From Microvirga makkahensis (GTDB taxonomy: Bacteria; Pseudomonadota; Alphaproteobacteria; Rhizobiales; Beijerinckiaceae), in contig NZ_WURB01000002.1 in NCBI RefSeq assembly GCF_009830105.1, positions 310,001 to 374,000 of the forward strand: a DNA stretch of 64,000 nt. The letters run 5' to 3'. Below are positions 35,324 through 44,550 of this stretch, piece after piece. A program made the translations under genes and the position numbers. The notes under the pieces were generated by a model. It saw only the letters and a list, made by a program, of their open reading frames with translations. It did not search any database and was not told the origin of the DNA. The stretch's first letter is position 1; every line of letters begins with the position of its first letter.

Positions 35324-36822
35324 AGCCTCACAGCCTCAGGTCTCCACGATCCGTCTTGCTGGAGAGGATATACCGGACGAGCGAGCTTCTCGAAACGAAA
35401 TAACTCATAATTCGAACTCGTCACGCCGCGGCTCGCGCACTCGACGACGGCTCTCGCGATGGGCTCGAAAACGGGGCGGCAATACATGCGGGACTTCAGG
35501 ATCAGGTAGCGGCACGCACGGGGGTCGAGGCCGACGCTCATGAACACCGCCAGATCCCAGGGCTCGTGAGGCAGCTCGGTGACGAGCACCCGCGCCCGGC
35601 CGGTATCCAGAACGGCGGCCCGCCCCATGAAGCAGCGCATTCCCGTGTAGGTCGGACCGCTGATCGTGTACTCGCCGTCGCCCAGGGCGCGCACCATCCC
35701 GCCGAGCTCCAGCGGACGCTTGGAGACGCCGATGCGGGGCATCGCCACGCGATTGCCGATCCCAAGCTCGATCCGGGCTCCGACGCCCGCCGCCGTCATC
35801 GCCGCCACGGCCTCGGGGTCGCAGATCGGGCCCGCAACGATGTCATCAAGCCCCTGCGCGAGCGCCTCGCCGAGTACGTCCATGGTATCGCAGGTGCCGC
35901 CGGACATGCAGTTGTCGCCGTGATCGAGCAGAAGCACGGGACCCTCACCCGCTCGTTCGGCCGCGGCGCGCGCCGCGGCGATCGAATGGTGAAGCGGCTC
36001 CTCGTGGTAAACGAACTCGGCACGGCGCTCCCACAGGAGCCCGCCGATCTCACGCGCGATCTCCGCCGCGAGATCGGCCGTCTCTGCGACCGTGACCACC
36101 GATACGCCGGCCTCCGGGATGTCGGCAATGGGAAAGCCGCCGAAGACGCTGACGGCCAGCACGCCGGGCCGTTCCTCCGCATTTCTCGCAGCCGCGATCG
36201 CATCCTGCATGGCCCCGGGAACGCCGGTATTCATCCTCAGGGTATGGGCGAGTTGCGGTGGGTGGCACCAGGCCCGCTTCGGCGCCAGCCCTCCGGATAG
36301 CATACGCCCGACGAGCCTTGCCGCGTGGGCCCCGGTCTCGAACATGTCCACATGGGGATAGGTCTTGAAGCCGATCAGCACGTCGGCATTCGCGACCATG
36401 CGCGCGGTGATGTTGCCGTGAAGGTCGAGGGCTACGCCGACCGGCACGTCCGGCGCGACGGCACGGATGCGGGCGAGGAGCTCTCCTTCGCCGTCGTCCA
36501 GGCTCTCCGTCACCATTGCCCCGTGAAGATCGAGAAGAACGGCGTCGCACCCCTTCCCAACGGCCTCGACGATGGCCGCCGCCATGGCCTCGAAGGCGTC
36601 GTCCGCCACGGGGCCGCTTGGATTGGCGGTCGCGAAGACCGGCGTCGTCACCTCCGCCCCGCGCTCCTCCGCGAAGTCGAGGAAGGCGCCCATCGCCGTG
36701 CGGGAGCCCTTGCCGGCCCGCAGGGCATCCGCTCCCCAGCGCGGATCGAACGACGCCAGCGGCGTCGGCACCGGCGAGAAGGTATTGGTTTCATGATTCA
36801 TGCGGGCGACAACGAAGCGCAT
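35320..36822 (-). CDS. M81 family metallopeptidase-like protein (MlrC-like)
   Basis: A 500-residue protein of the MlrC/M81 family, with the N-terminal ARMNHETNTFSPVPTP, DLHGAMVTE, VGVALDLHGNIT, FKTYPHVDMFETG and GDNCMSGGTCDT metal-site segments. MlrC takes part in breakdown of linearised microcystin. Most family members have other, unknown roles and often sit beside hydantoinase or amidohydrolase and peptide/amino-acid transport genes, as here. It lies between the M20 hydrolase and the GntR gene, overlapping the latter by four bases. Confidence 0.9.
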   Translation of the reverse strand: MRFVVARMNHETNTFSPVPTPLASFDPRWGADALRAGKGSRTAMGAFLDFAEERGAEVTTPVFATANPSGPVADDAFEAMAAAIVEAVGKGCDAVLLDLHGAMVTESLDDGEGELLARIRAVAPDVPVGVALDLHGNITARMVANADVLIGFKTYPHVDMFETGAHAARLVGRMLSGGLAPKRAWCHPPQLAHTLRMNTGVPGAMQDAIAAARNAEERPGVLAVSVFGGFPIADIPEAGVSVVTVAETADLAAEIAREIGGLLWERRAEFVYHEEPLHHSIAAARAAAERAGEGPVLLLDHGDNCMSGGTCDTMDVLGEALAQGLDDIVAGPICDPEAVAAMTAAGVGARIELGIGNRVAMPRIGVSKRPLELGGMVRALGDGEYTISGPTYTGMRCFMGRAAVLDTGRARVLVTELPHEPWDLAVFMSVGLDPRACRYLILKSRMYCRPVFEPIARAVVECASRGVTSSNYELFRFEKLARPVYPLQQDGSWRPEAVRL

Positions 36823-36907
36823 GCGGGTCTATCCTTCTGAAGGCGCTGCCCAGCGCCGATGGGTTCCATGCATCCTGATGAAGCGTGAGCCGTTCGCCTG
36901 ACGCATG

Positions 36908-38161
36908 TCAGCGCGGGCTTTCCGTCCCGCGCCCGTCGTAGTCGAGAACGGCACCGAGGAGCACCTGCGCCCCGGCCGCGCATTCCTCGAAGGAGGTGCT
37001 TTCCTCCTCATTGTGGCTCAGTCCACCCGCGCAGGGCACGAAGATCATGGCCGTCGGCGCGACGCGGGCGACGTAGGCCGCATCGTGGCCTGCGCCCGAG
37101 ATCATGGGGCGCGCCGGATATCCCGCCGCCTCCGCGCTCCTGCGCACGGATGCAAGGCAATCGGCATCGAACCTGACGGCCGGCGACTCCCACACCGTCT
37201 TGAGCTCCACCGCGAGGTTCGTCTTGCGGGCCGTCTCCTCGACGGCTGCCTGGAGCTTCTGCTCCATGACATCGAGGGCGGCATCGTCGGGATGGCGGAA
37301 ATCCACCGTGAAGAACACACGGCCCGGCACGACGTTGCGCGAGTTGGGCTGAGCTTCGATCAAGCCGACGGAACCCACGGCGGAGGGAGCGTGCTCCAGC
37401 GCGATGGCCTCCACCCGGTCGATGAGCCGGGCCGCGCCCACCAGGGCGTCGCGCCGCATGGGCATGGGCGTGGAGCCCGTATGCGCCTCCCGGCCCGTGA
37501 CGGAAATTTCGTACCAGCGCATGCCCTGCACGCCTTCGACGATTCCGATGGACATCTCCTCCTGCTCGAGGATCGGCCCCTGTTCGATATGCAGCTCGAA
37601 CATCGCGCCGAACTGGACCGACCCGGCCTTGGCTTCCCCCCGATATCCGATCGCCTCGACGGCCTCGCCGAACGTGACGCCCTGACGATCCTCCCGGCTG
37701 TCCGCATAGGCGCGGTCGAACACGCCCGCATAGACGCCGGACCCGAGCATGGCGGGCGCAAAGCGCGATCCCTCCTCGTTGGTCCAGTTCACCAGCATGA
37801 GCGGCGCGTTCGTCTCGTAGCCGGAATCCTGAAGGGTCCTGAGGATCTCCAGGCCACCGAGCACGCCGAGCACCCCGTCGAACTTTCCGCCCGTGGGCTG
37901 CGTGTCGAGATGGCTTCCGATCGCGATGGGTGGCAGATCTGAGCGCCTGCCGGGTCGAACGGCGAACATGTTGCCGACCTCGTCGACCGTCACGGTGCAG
38001 CCGAGCCTCTCGCATTCTGTTTTAAGCCAGTCGCGCACCTGCCTGTCGGCCTCCGTCAGGGTCAGCCGCGAGATGCCGCCCTTCGGCGTTCCGCCGATCC
38101 GGGCGGTATCCATCAGGCTGTCCCAGAGACGCCGGGCATCGATTTGGAGATTTGGAATCAT
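36908..38161 (-). CDS. M20-type Zn-dependent amidohydrolase (N-carbamoyl-amino acid hydrolase/allantoate amidohydrolase-like)
   Basis: A 417-residue dinuclear zinc amidase. It has the metal ligands in IGSHLDTQPTGGKFDG (His, Asp) and WTNEEGSRFAPAMLGS (Glu pair), HIEQGPILE, the dimerisation-domain GREAHTGSTPM, QPNSRNVVPG and the final SGAGHDAAYVA and CAGGLSHNEEE. It is most like L-carbamoylases, beta-ureidopropionases and allantoate amidohydrolases, which release ammonia and CO2 from N-carbamoyl compounds. It follows livF and precedes M81, so the operon probably imports and deamidates a ureido or N-acyl amino acid. Confidence 0.92.
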   Translation of the reverse strand: MIPNLQIDARRLWDSLMDTARIGGTPKGGISRLTLTEADRQVRDWLKTECERLGCTVTVDEVGNMFAVRPGRRSDLPPIAIGSHLDTQPTGGKFDGVLGVLGGLEILRTLQDSGYETNAPLMLVNWTNEEGSRFAPAMLGSGVYAGVFDRAYADSREDRQGVTFGEAVEAIGYRGEAKAGSVQFGAMFELHIEQGPILEQEEMSIGIVEGVQGMRWYEISVTGREAHTGSTPMPMRRDALVGAARLIDRVEAIALEHAPSAVGSVGLIEAQPNSRNVVPGRVFFTVDFRHPDDAALDVMEQKLQAAVEETARKTNLAVELKTVWESPAVRFDADCLASVRRSAEAAGYPARPMISGAGHDAAYVARVAPTAMIFVPCAGGLSHNEEESTSFEECAAGAQVLLGAVLDYDGRGTESPR

Positions 38162-38186
38162 TGGTTCTTTACCAGGGAACGTCGGG

Positions 38187-38897
38187 TCAGTGAGCCTTCA
38201 CGCCGAGATAGCGGTCCTTCGTCGCCTCATCGGCCGCGAACTCGTCATGCGTGCCGTGATAGACGACACGGCCGAGCTCCAGGATGTAGTGGCGATCGGC
38301 GAGCTCCGTACAGACGGCGAGGTTCTGCTCCACAAGCAGGATCGGGATTCCGGTCGCTCGGATCTTCCTGATCTGGTCGACGATCTCGTCGACGATGACA
38401 GGAGCCAACCCTTCGACGGGTTCGTCCAGCATCAGGAGCTTCGGCGCGTTGAGAAGGGCGCGGGCGATGGCCAGCATCTGCTGCTCGCCGCCGGAGAGCT
38501 GGCCGCCTCCGTTGCGGCGGCGCTCCTCGAGACGCGGAAAGATCCGGTACACGTCCTTGAGCGACCAGGGCGAGCCCTTCCGCTCCGCGATGCGCAGATT
38601 TTCCTCCACGCTGAGCAATCCGAAGATGCCGCGATGTTCGGGCACGAGGGCGAGGCCGCGCTGCGCGATCCGGTGAGGGCGCCATCCCGTGACGTCCGTC
38701 CCCGCGAAGCGCACGCGCCCGGCGCTCGGCGAGAGCAGGCCGCTGATGCTCTTCAGGGTCGAGGTCTTGCCCGCGCCGTTCCGTCCGAGCAGCGTCACCA
38801 CCTCCCCTGCCCGCACCTCAAGTGTCACGCCCTGAAGGATATGGCTCTTGCCGTAATAGCCGTGCACGTTTTCGATTTCGAGCAATGCGGCGGTCAT
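38187..38897 (-). CDS. livF: Branched-chain amino acid-type ABC transporter ATPase LivF
   Basis: A 236-residue ATPase with Walker A GRNGAGKTS, the LivF-type LSGGEQQMLAIARAL, Walker B LLMLDEPVEGLAP and LLVEQN in place of the usual H-loop, as is standard for LivF. It overlaps livG by four bases and precedes the M20 hydrolase by 25 bp. It is part of a complete LivKHMGF set whose ligand is probably a modified amino acid, amide or ureide rather than leucine, judging from the enzymes in the operon. Confidence 0.93.
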   Translation of the reverse strand: MTAALLEIENVHGYYGKSHILQGVTLEVRAGEVVTLLGRNGAGKTSTLKSISGLLSPSAGRVRFAGTDVTGWRPHRIAQRGLALVPEHRGIFGLLSVEENLRIAERKGSPWSLKDVYRIFPRLEERRRNGGGQLSGGEQQMLAIARALLNAPKLLMLDEPVEGLAPVIVDEIVDQIRKIRATGIPILLVEQNLAVCTELADRHYILELGRVVYHGTHDEFAADEATKDRYLGVKAH

Positions 38898-39667
38898 GCA
38901 ATGTCACCCGTGATCATGTTGCCGAGATAGGCACGCCGCACTTCAGGGTCGTCGCGCACCAGGGCGGGCGGCCCCTCCACCAGCACGCGCCCTGCGCGCA
39001 TGACCGTCACGGTATCGCTGATGTTCATGACGATGCCCATGTTGTGCTCGATGAAGAGCACCGTGTGATCGCGGCCCAAATCACGGATCAGGGCTTTCAT
39101 CGCCTCCACGTCGTCGATCCCCATTCCCGATGTCGGCTCGTCGAGCAGGATCAGCCGCGGCTTCGCCGCGACCGCCATGCCGACTTCGAGCCGTCTCTGC
39201 TGCCCGTGCGAGAGCTCGCCCGCGGCCCTCTCCGACACATGAGCCAGCTCCAGGCGCTCCATCACCTCGTCGGCGACGGCGAGCGCACCGCCGCGCGGAT
39301 CGACACCGCGCCAGGGTGCGAGCGCCTGCAGGGGCGTGCGCCCCTGAGCCGCGAGGCGCAGGTTCTCGCGGACGCTCAGGTTCTGGAAGAGGCTCGTCAC
39401 CTGGAAGGAGCGCGCGATGCCAAGAGGCACCCTCTTGTCGTCGGAGACATGGGTGATGTCCCGCCCGTTAAGGGAGATCCGCCCGCTCGATGCGCGCACC
39501 CGGCCGGTGAGGGCATGGAACAGGGTGGTTTTTCCGGCGCCGTTCGGGCCGATCACGGAATGGATGGTGTTGGGCCGGATGGACAGCGTGACGTCCGAGA
39601 GGGCCACGAAGCTGCCGTAGCGGACGCCGAGGTTGTCGGCTGCAAGGATCGGAACCTGGGTGCTCAT
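38894..39667 (-). CDS. livG: Branched-chain amino acid-type ABC transporter ATPase LivG
   Basis: A 257-residue ATPase with Walker A GPNGAGKTT, LSHGQQRRLEVGMAVAAKPRLILLDEPTSGMG and LFIEHNM, the LivG variant pattern. Its stop overlaps the livF start and its start overlaps the livM stop (ATGA on both sides), so translation of the ATPases and permeases is coupled. Confidence 0.93.
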   Translation of the reverse strand: MSTQVPILAADNLGVRYGSFVALSDVTLSIRPNTIHSVIGPNGAGKTTLFHALTGRVRASSGRISLNGRDITHVSDDKRVPLGIARSFQVTSLFQNLSVRENLRLAAQGRTPLQALAPWRGVDPRGGALAVADEVMERLELAHVSERAAGELSHGQQRRLEVGMAVAAKPRLILLDEPTSGMGIDDVEAMKALIRDLGRDHTVLFIEHNMGIVMNISDTVTVMRAGRVLVEGPPALVRDDPEVRRAYLGNMITGDIA

Positions 39668-40647
39668 ATGCTCCTCCCCTCGGATTCCGGCCGGACGGGA
39701 GCCTCGACGGGAGACTTGCGGCCGTTCTGGAGAGCCTCGACCAGCCGTTCGAGGAGCCCCCAGAGGCCCTTCTGCATGAAGAGCGCCACCACCACGAGAA
39801 GCCCGCCGAGAAGGAGAAGCCAGCGCGGCCAGATCGACGAGAGCAGATCCGATACGATCACATAGAACCCGGCGCCCAGCACGGAGGCGAACAGGTTTCC
39901 GCTGCCGCCGATGATCGTCATGATCAGGATGCTTTCGCTCATGTGGTATTCGATGCTCGACAGCGGCGCGACGCCGATGAGGAGGGCATGGAGCGCCCCA
40001 GCGAGCCCCGTCACCGCGCCGGAAACGGCGAAGGCCGTGATCTTGAAGAGCCTGACGGGAAAGCCGATGGCGCGTGCGCGCTCCTCGTTGTCGCGGATGG
40101 CGAGCAGAGTCCGCCCGAAGGTGGAGCTCGCGACCCGCTGCAGGGCCGCGAAGACCAACAGGAAGAGCACCGCGACGAAGGCGTAATAGGCCCAGGACTC
40201 CCCTAGAGCGAACGGTCCGATGGCGGGCCGGGGAATGTTGAGCAGACCATTGTCGCCGCCCGTCACGTCCTTGAATGTATAGGCGAGGAAGTAGAAGAAC
40301 TGCGAGAAGGCCAGCGTCAGCATGACGAAGTAGACGCCCTGCCTGCGGATCGAGAGCCAGCCGACGCCCGTGGCGGCGACGGCGCCCGCGATGGTCGCGA
40401 GCGCGAGCGCCGCGCCGAGCGGGAGCGAGGTGTGCAGCAATGTCAGTCCGGCCGCATAGCTCCCGAGACCGAAGAAGATTCCCTGGCCGAAGGACAGAAG
40501 GCCCGTATAGCCCAGAAGCAGATTGCAGGCGGCCGCGGCCATGGCGAAGATCAGCACCTCGGACGCGAGCGTGCCCGATCTCATGAAGAGCGGGAGCGCG
40601 ATGGCGACGAGCGCGGCGAGGACGAAATGGAGGGAAGCGCGGTTCAT
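39664..40647 (-). CDS. livM: Branched-chain amino acid-type ABC transporter permease LivM
   Basis: A 327-residue permease with about ten hydrophobic segments and the LivM features NLLLGYTGLLSFGQGIFFGLG, DVTGGDNGLLNIPRP and the cytoplasmic loop RDNEERARAIGFPVRLFKITAF. It lies 10 bp downstream of livH and overlaps livG. A partner of LivH in the membrane core of the importer. Confidence 0.93.
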   Translation of the reverse strand: MNRASLHFVLAALVAIALPLFMRSGTLASEVLIFAMAAAACNLLLGYTGLLSFGQGIFFGLGSYAAGLTLLHTSLPLGAALALATIAGAVAATGVGWLSIRRQGVYFVMLTLAFSQFFYFLAYTFKDVTGGDNGLLNIPRPAIGPFALGESWAYYAFVAVLFLLVFAALQRVASSTFGRTLLAIRDNEERARAIGFPVRLFKITAFAVSGAVTGLAGALHALLIGVAPLSSIEYHMSESILIMTIIGGSGNLFASVLGAGFYVIVSDLLSSIWPRWLLLLGGLLVVVALFMQKGLWGLLERLVEALQNGRKSPVEAPVRPESEGRSI

Positions 40648-40657
40648 GACGGCTTCC

Positions 40658-41512
40658 TCATGCCCGGCCGAGCAGGCCGCGGGGCATCGTCAGGATGACG
40701 AGACCCATGCCGAGATAGATCATCAGGCGAGCCCCCTCGGGCCAGAGGGTCGCCATGACGCTCTGCACGATCCCCACCAGGAGGCCGGCGATGAGCGCGC
40801 CCGTGTAGCTGCCCATGCCGCCGATGACGACAACGACGAAGGCAATGCCGAGGGCCTCTACGCCCATGAAGGGCTCGACGCCGCGAATCGGTGCCGCGAG
40901 GGCTCCGGCGAGGCCCGCGAGGCCCGCGCCGAGAGCGAAGACGGCCGTGTTCACCCGCACGATGTCGATGCCGAGCAGCGAGACCATGTCGGTCGATTCC
41001 GAGCCCGCGCGCACCACCGCGCCGAGTCGCGTGCCCTCCAGGAGCCACCAGAGTCCGATGGCGAGAACGAGGGTCAGGCCGATGACGAAGAGGCGGTACT
41101 GCGGATAGATGAAGTCGCCCAGCATGAAGACGCCGCCGAGCACGTCCGGAGGCGAGACGTTTCCGCCCACCGGTCCCCACAGGATGATGACCAGTTCCTG
41201 CACCATCAGGGCAAGCCCGACGGTTACGAGGATGTGGAACGTGTGAGGCAGATGATAGATGCGCCGCAGGAGAACGGCTTCCGTCAGGGCGGCAAGCCCC
41301 GCAACGACGACTGGCGCCAGGAGAAGCCCCGCCCAGAAGTTCACGCCCCGCTCGGTCATGTCATAGACGAGATAGGCGCCCAGGAGGTAAAATGCGCCGT
41401 GGGCGAAATTCACGAAATGAAGCAGCCCGAAGATGATGCTCAGTCCTACCGCGAGCAGGAAGTAGAGCATTCCCAGGCCGATGCCGTTCACCAGCTGAAA
41501 AAGATAGATCAC
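40658..41512 (-). CDS. livH: Branched-chain amino acid-type ABC transporter permease LivH
   Basis: A 284-residue permease with the LivH motifs NGIGLGMLYFLLAVGLSIIFGLLHFVNFAHGAFY (family pattern) and the loop FLGxDxxxVNT-type sequence LGIDIVRVNTAVFALGAGLAGLAG. The start codon is GTG. It follows the binding-protein gene by 70 bp and precedes livM by 10 bp. Confidence 0.93.
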   Translation of the reverse strand: MIYLFQLVNGIGLGMLYFLLAVGLSIIFGLLHFVNFAHGAFYLLGAYLVYDMTERGVNFWAGLLLAPVVVAGLAALTEAVLLRRIYHLPHTFHILVTVGLALMVQELVIILWGPVGGNVSPPDVLGGVFMLGDFIYPQYRLFVIGLTLVLAIGLWWLLEGTRLGAVVRAGSESTDMVSLLGIDIVRVNTAVFALGAGLAGLAGALAAPIRGVEPFMGVEALGIAFVVVVIGGMGSYTGALIAGLLVGIVQSVMATLWPEGARLMIYLGMGLVILTMPRGLLGRA

Positions 41513-41582
41513 GCGGCCACCCGACGTTGGAACCGATCGCTATTGGAAAGGAGGGGACGGTGCGCGGCCGCCCCCGTAACGT

Positions 41583-42788
41583 TCAGGCCATCTTGCAGAG
41601 GGCTTCCTCCGGGGACTGGAAGGACTTGCCGAAGCTGATGATGTCGGCGTAGTCGTCCTTGTCCTTCATAGCGCTCTTGGCCTTGCCCTTGAGAAGGTAG
41701 TAGTTCTTGATGACCTGATGGTCTGCGGCGCGGATCTCCTCCTCGCCGGTGAGGCCCGCATATTTCATGCCCTCCATGGCCTTGACGACAGCCGGTCCAT
41801 CCGTGCTTCCCGCCTTCGCGGCCGCGTCGATCAGGAGCTTCGTCGTCAGATAGGCGCTCGCGAAGGCGTAGTTCGGGTTCATCTTGTGTTTGGCCTGCAC
41901 CTTGGCGACCAGCTCGCGATTGAACGGCGAGTCGATGCCATGCCAGTACTGCGCCCCGAAATAGACGCCTTCCATCAGATCGGGCCCGAGGGTCTCGAAC
42001 TGTTCGAGGCCCGAGGCCCAGGCGAGCAGGATCGTCATGCGCTGCTTCATGCCGAAGCTGACGGCCTGACGAAGCGTGTCGGAGGATTGCGAGCCGAAAT
42101 TGAGGATGAGGAGCGCATCGGGCTTGGCCGCCATGGCATTTGTCAGGTAGCCACTGAACTCCTTCTCGGTGAGCGAGTGGTAGCTGTTGCCCACGTGCTC
42201 GATTCCCTTCTCCTTGAAGATCGCCTTCGCGGCGTTGAGCAGGCCGTCGCCAAAGACGTATTGAGGCGTGATCGTGTACCACCGCTTCGCGTTGGGAAGC
42301 TGCTCGATGAGCGGACGCACCGTCTGCTCGATGGCGCCGAAGGTCGGCACGCTCCACCGGAACGTCGCCCTGTTGCACTCGGAGCCGGTGATCTCGTCGG
42401 CGCCGGCCGTGGTGATGAAGACACCGTTGCCCTTCGCGACCTCCTTGCCCATCGCGAGGGCTTCGGAGGACAGGATGCCGCCGGAGAACATCGTCACACC
42501 GCGCTCCATCGCTTCCTGCACCTTGCGCACGGCGGTGGCGGGCTTCCCTTCCGTGTCGATCTCCAGATAGCCGAGCTTGCGGTCGAGGATTTTGCCGACT
42601 TCCTCGACGATCATCGCGGTGCCCATGGAGCCGAACTTGCCGTTGGCGGCGAAGGGGCCGGACATCGGCAGCGGTGCACCGATGGTGATGGCCTCGCCGG
42701 CGGCAAAGGCCGGGCGAAGGCCTGCGGGCAGGAGCAGCGAGCCTGCGGTCAGAGAGGACAGTTTCAGCAGATCACGACGATTGAGCAT
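41583..42788 (-). CDS. ABC transporter periplasmic binding protein, LivK/amide-binding type
   Basis: A 401-residue type I periplasmic binding protein. The Tat-like signal peptide (MLNRRDLLKLSSLTAGSLLL) is cut near AFAA, then ITIGAPLPMSGPFAANG, the second-domain AGADEITGSECNRATFRW and VFGDGLLNAAKAIFKEKG follow. It resembles the amide/urea/branched-chain receptors used with LivHMGF. AGAGG precedes the ATG. It is the first gene of the eight-gene operon running to the GntR regulator at 34544. An octanucleotide repeat lies about 120-180 bp upstream. Confidence 0.93.
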   Translation of the reverse strand: MLNRRDLLKLSSLTAGSLLLPAGLRPAFAAGEAITIGAPLPMSGPFAANGKFGSMGTAMIVEEVGKILDRKLGYLEIDTEGKPATAVRKVQEAMERGVTMFSGGILSSEALAMGKEVAKGNGVFITTAGADEITGSECNRATFRWSVPTFGAIEQTVRPLIEQLPNAKRWYTITPQYVFGDGLLNAAKAIFKEKGIEHVGNSYHSLTEKEFSGYLTNAMAAKPDALLILNFGSQSSDTLRQAVSFGMKQRMTILLAWASGLEQFETLGPDLMEGVYFGAQYWHGIDSPFNRELVAKVQAKHKMNPNYAFASAYLTTKLLIDAAAKAGSTDGPAVVKAMEGMKYAGLTGEEEIRAADHQVIKNYYLLKGKAKSAMKDKDDYADIISFGKSFQSPEEALCKMA

Positions 42789-43083
42789 GGATACCTCTGG
42801 TCATTTATTTGTTCTATTTATACGAATAGTTATCATAGAAACCGGGGTGTCAAGAGGCGTCGGAAGACGCCGCCGGGATTTTCCTGGCTGCGAAGTCATT
42901 CGAGATCAGGGGCTCAGGGGCTCAGGGGCTCAGGGGCTCAGGGGCTCAGGGGCTCAGGGGCTCAGGGGCTTTCGAGCCCAAGCAGGTCCATGCGCTTAAG
43001 GCAACCTTGCTCCGTCCAGGCAGCCCCATGATAAACTCGCAGCCGCAATGCTTGCGGCACCAGCACGCCCTGAGTCGAGGCAA
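42789..43083. other. Promoter region of the Liv-type operon
   Basis: About 300 bp between the terminator of the FAD oxidase gene and the binding-protein gene. It contains an AT-rich block just upstream of the ATG (TTATTTGTTCTATTTATACG around 42803-42822), probably part of the promoter, and the octanucleotide repeat listed separately. No coding frame. Confidence 0.5.
42906..42968. repeat. Octanucleotide tandem repeat (CTCAGGGG), 7.9 copies
   Basis: Seven complete, identical CTCAGGGG units (42913-42968) preceded by TCAGGGG. The array is uninterrupted and 118 bp upstream of the Liv-type operon start. Perfect repeats of this length tend to change copy number by slippage. It is not within a recognised coding sequence, so any effect would be on promoter spacing or transcript structure. 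Confidence 0.95.
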
Positions 43084-43108
43084 GAAAAAGCCGGGCCAAG
43101 GGCCCGGC
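43084..43108 (-). terminator. Intrinsic terminator of the amino-acid transport and oxidase operon
   Basis: On the minus strand: perfect 8-bp stem GCCGGGCC / GGCCCGGC with a 3-base loop, followed by TTTTTCTTG. It lies about 70 bp past the stop of the last oxidase gene. Confidence 0.88.
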
Positions 43109-43180
43109 GACGTCGAGGTCCGGCAGTCCAGCCAAACTTCCCCCGGAGGAAATGCCCGATGAATCGATGCCGTTCCACCG

Positions 43181-44473
43181 TCAGGTCTTGCGCCGTGTCC
43201 GCGCCGCCAGCCGATCCTGAAGGGTCAGCCAGGCGAACACCGCAGGCATGAACCACGCCTTTCCGTTGAACAGCGGAACGGCCGCGGGCGGCCTGAAGTC
43301 GAGGGCGGAGCCGCCCTCGTCGAGGCCGAGCACCTGCATGGCGGCCTTCTGTCCGGCCCATCGCGCCCACACGACGCCCGACCCGCAATAGCCGGCCGCA
43401 TACCGGATGCCGCGGCGGGAGAAGATCCTGGGCACCATGTCGCGATTCATGGCTACATGGCCGTACCAGCTATGCGTGATCTCGGTCCCGGCAAGCTCCG
43501 GGAACAGGTCGACGAGCGTGCGGCGGAGGGCTTCGGTCGGCCAGTCCGGCTCCCCGGCAATGGTGCCGTCCCGTCCGCCGAACAGGATCCGTCGGCCGTC
43601 CGGGGACGGGCGATAGTAATAGCTGAGCTGGCGCGTGTCGCTGCACATCATGCCTCGCGGCATCAGCCCGGCCATCAGGTCCGGCGGGAGAGGAGCGGTT
43701 GCGATGATCCGGCTGCGCACGGGAACCAGCCGGCGTCGGAGCCACCGGTCGGACGCGTCCGTGTAGCCGTTCGTCCCCACGATGACGTCCCGCGCGCGCA
43801 CCCTGCCTCGCAAGGTCGTGACCTCGTAGCCGTCGCCCTGCGGGGTGATGCCGAGAACGGGGGTCTCGCCGTGGATCACGGCGCCCGCATCCCGGGCCAG
43901 CCGCTGCATGCCGGCATGCAGCTTGGCCGGGTGCAGACCGCCGATATCCATCCGGACATATCCGCCGTGATAGAAATCGGTGCCGAGAACAGTGCGCTGT
44001 TCGCTTCTCGGCACGGCATAGGCCTCGATTCCGAGCGTCCGGCGAAGATCCTCGGCGCCCCGGGCGAGCCCTTCGTAATCGCCCGGGGACGCCGCCCCCG
44101 TGAAACGCCCGACCAGCGTGAAATCGCAATCGATCCCCTCTTCGGCGATGAAGCGGTACAGATCCTCGCGGGCGACCTTGGCCTCGGCCTCGATCGCGGC
44201 GGCTCTCGCCTGTCCGAAGCGCCGGACCATGTCCGCACGGCCGAGGCGAAGATTGCCGCTCGTGATGCCGCCATTACGCGTGGAGGCGCCTTCTCCGGGC
44301 CGCTCCTTGTCGAAGACCTGCACCGAACGTCCGGCCCGTGCGAGGGAGATCGCTGCGCTGAGTCCCGTGTAGCCCGCTCCCACGATGACGACATCGCTGG
44401 CCGGCGCGATCGCTCGATGCTCGACGGGAGCGAGCGGCGCGGTTTCCCACCAGAGTGGCTTGCTGTGTGTCAT
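43181..44473 (-). CDS. FAD-dependent amino acid/amine oxidoreductase (DadA/GlpD-like DAO family)
   Basis: A 430-residue flavoenzyme of the D-amino-acid oxidase family (PF01266). It has the FAD-binding VVIVGAGYTGLSAAISLARAG near the N-terminus, RNGGITSGNLR, VIVGTNGYTDASDRWLRRRLVP and the C-terminal YAAGYCGSGVVWARWAGQKAA. It resembles gamma-glutamylputrescine oxidase-type proteins, so it probably oxidises an amine or amino acid. I start it at MTHSKPLWWE with GAGG upstream; the frame stays open for 93 more codons into the bicupin gene but that part is not family-like. It is the last gene of the operon before the terminator. Confidence 0.9.
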   Translation of the reverse strand: MTHSKPLWWETAPLAPVEHRAIAPASDVVIVGAGYTGLSAAISLARAGRSVQVFDKERPGEGASTRNGGITSGNLRLGRADMVRRFGQARAAAIEAEAKVAREDLYRFIAEEGIDCDFTLVGRFTGAASPGDYEGLARGAEDLRRTLGIEAYAVPRSEQRTVLGTDFYHGGYVRMDIGGLHPAKLHAGMQRLARDAGAVIHGETPVLGITPQGDGYEVTTLRGRVRARDVIVGTNGYTDASDRWLRRRLVPVRSRIIATAPLPPDLMAGLMPRGMMCSDTRQLSYYYRPSPDGRRILFGGRDGTIAGEPDWPTEALRRTLVDLFPELAGTEITHSWYGHVAMNRDMVPRIFSRRGIRYAAGYCGSGVVWARWAGQKAAMQVLGLDEGGSALDFRPPAAVPLFNGKAWFMPAVFAWLTLQDRLAARTRRKT

Positions 44474-44550
44474 CATGACCTCGTCCCGGTTTGATGTCCT
44501 CGGTTGTTGTCCCATCGATCCAGGCGCCGGCCCGACCGGCAGAGCAGATC

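Noticed and set aside
42906-42968. Coding origin for the octanucleotide repeat
   Set aside because: A plus-strand frame crosses it (GAQGLRGS units), but that frame is antisense to the binding-protein gene upstream and has no family content.
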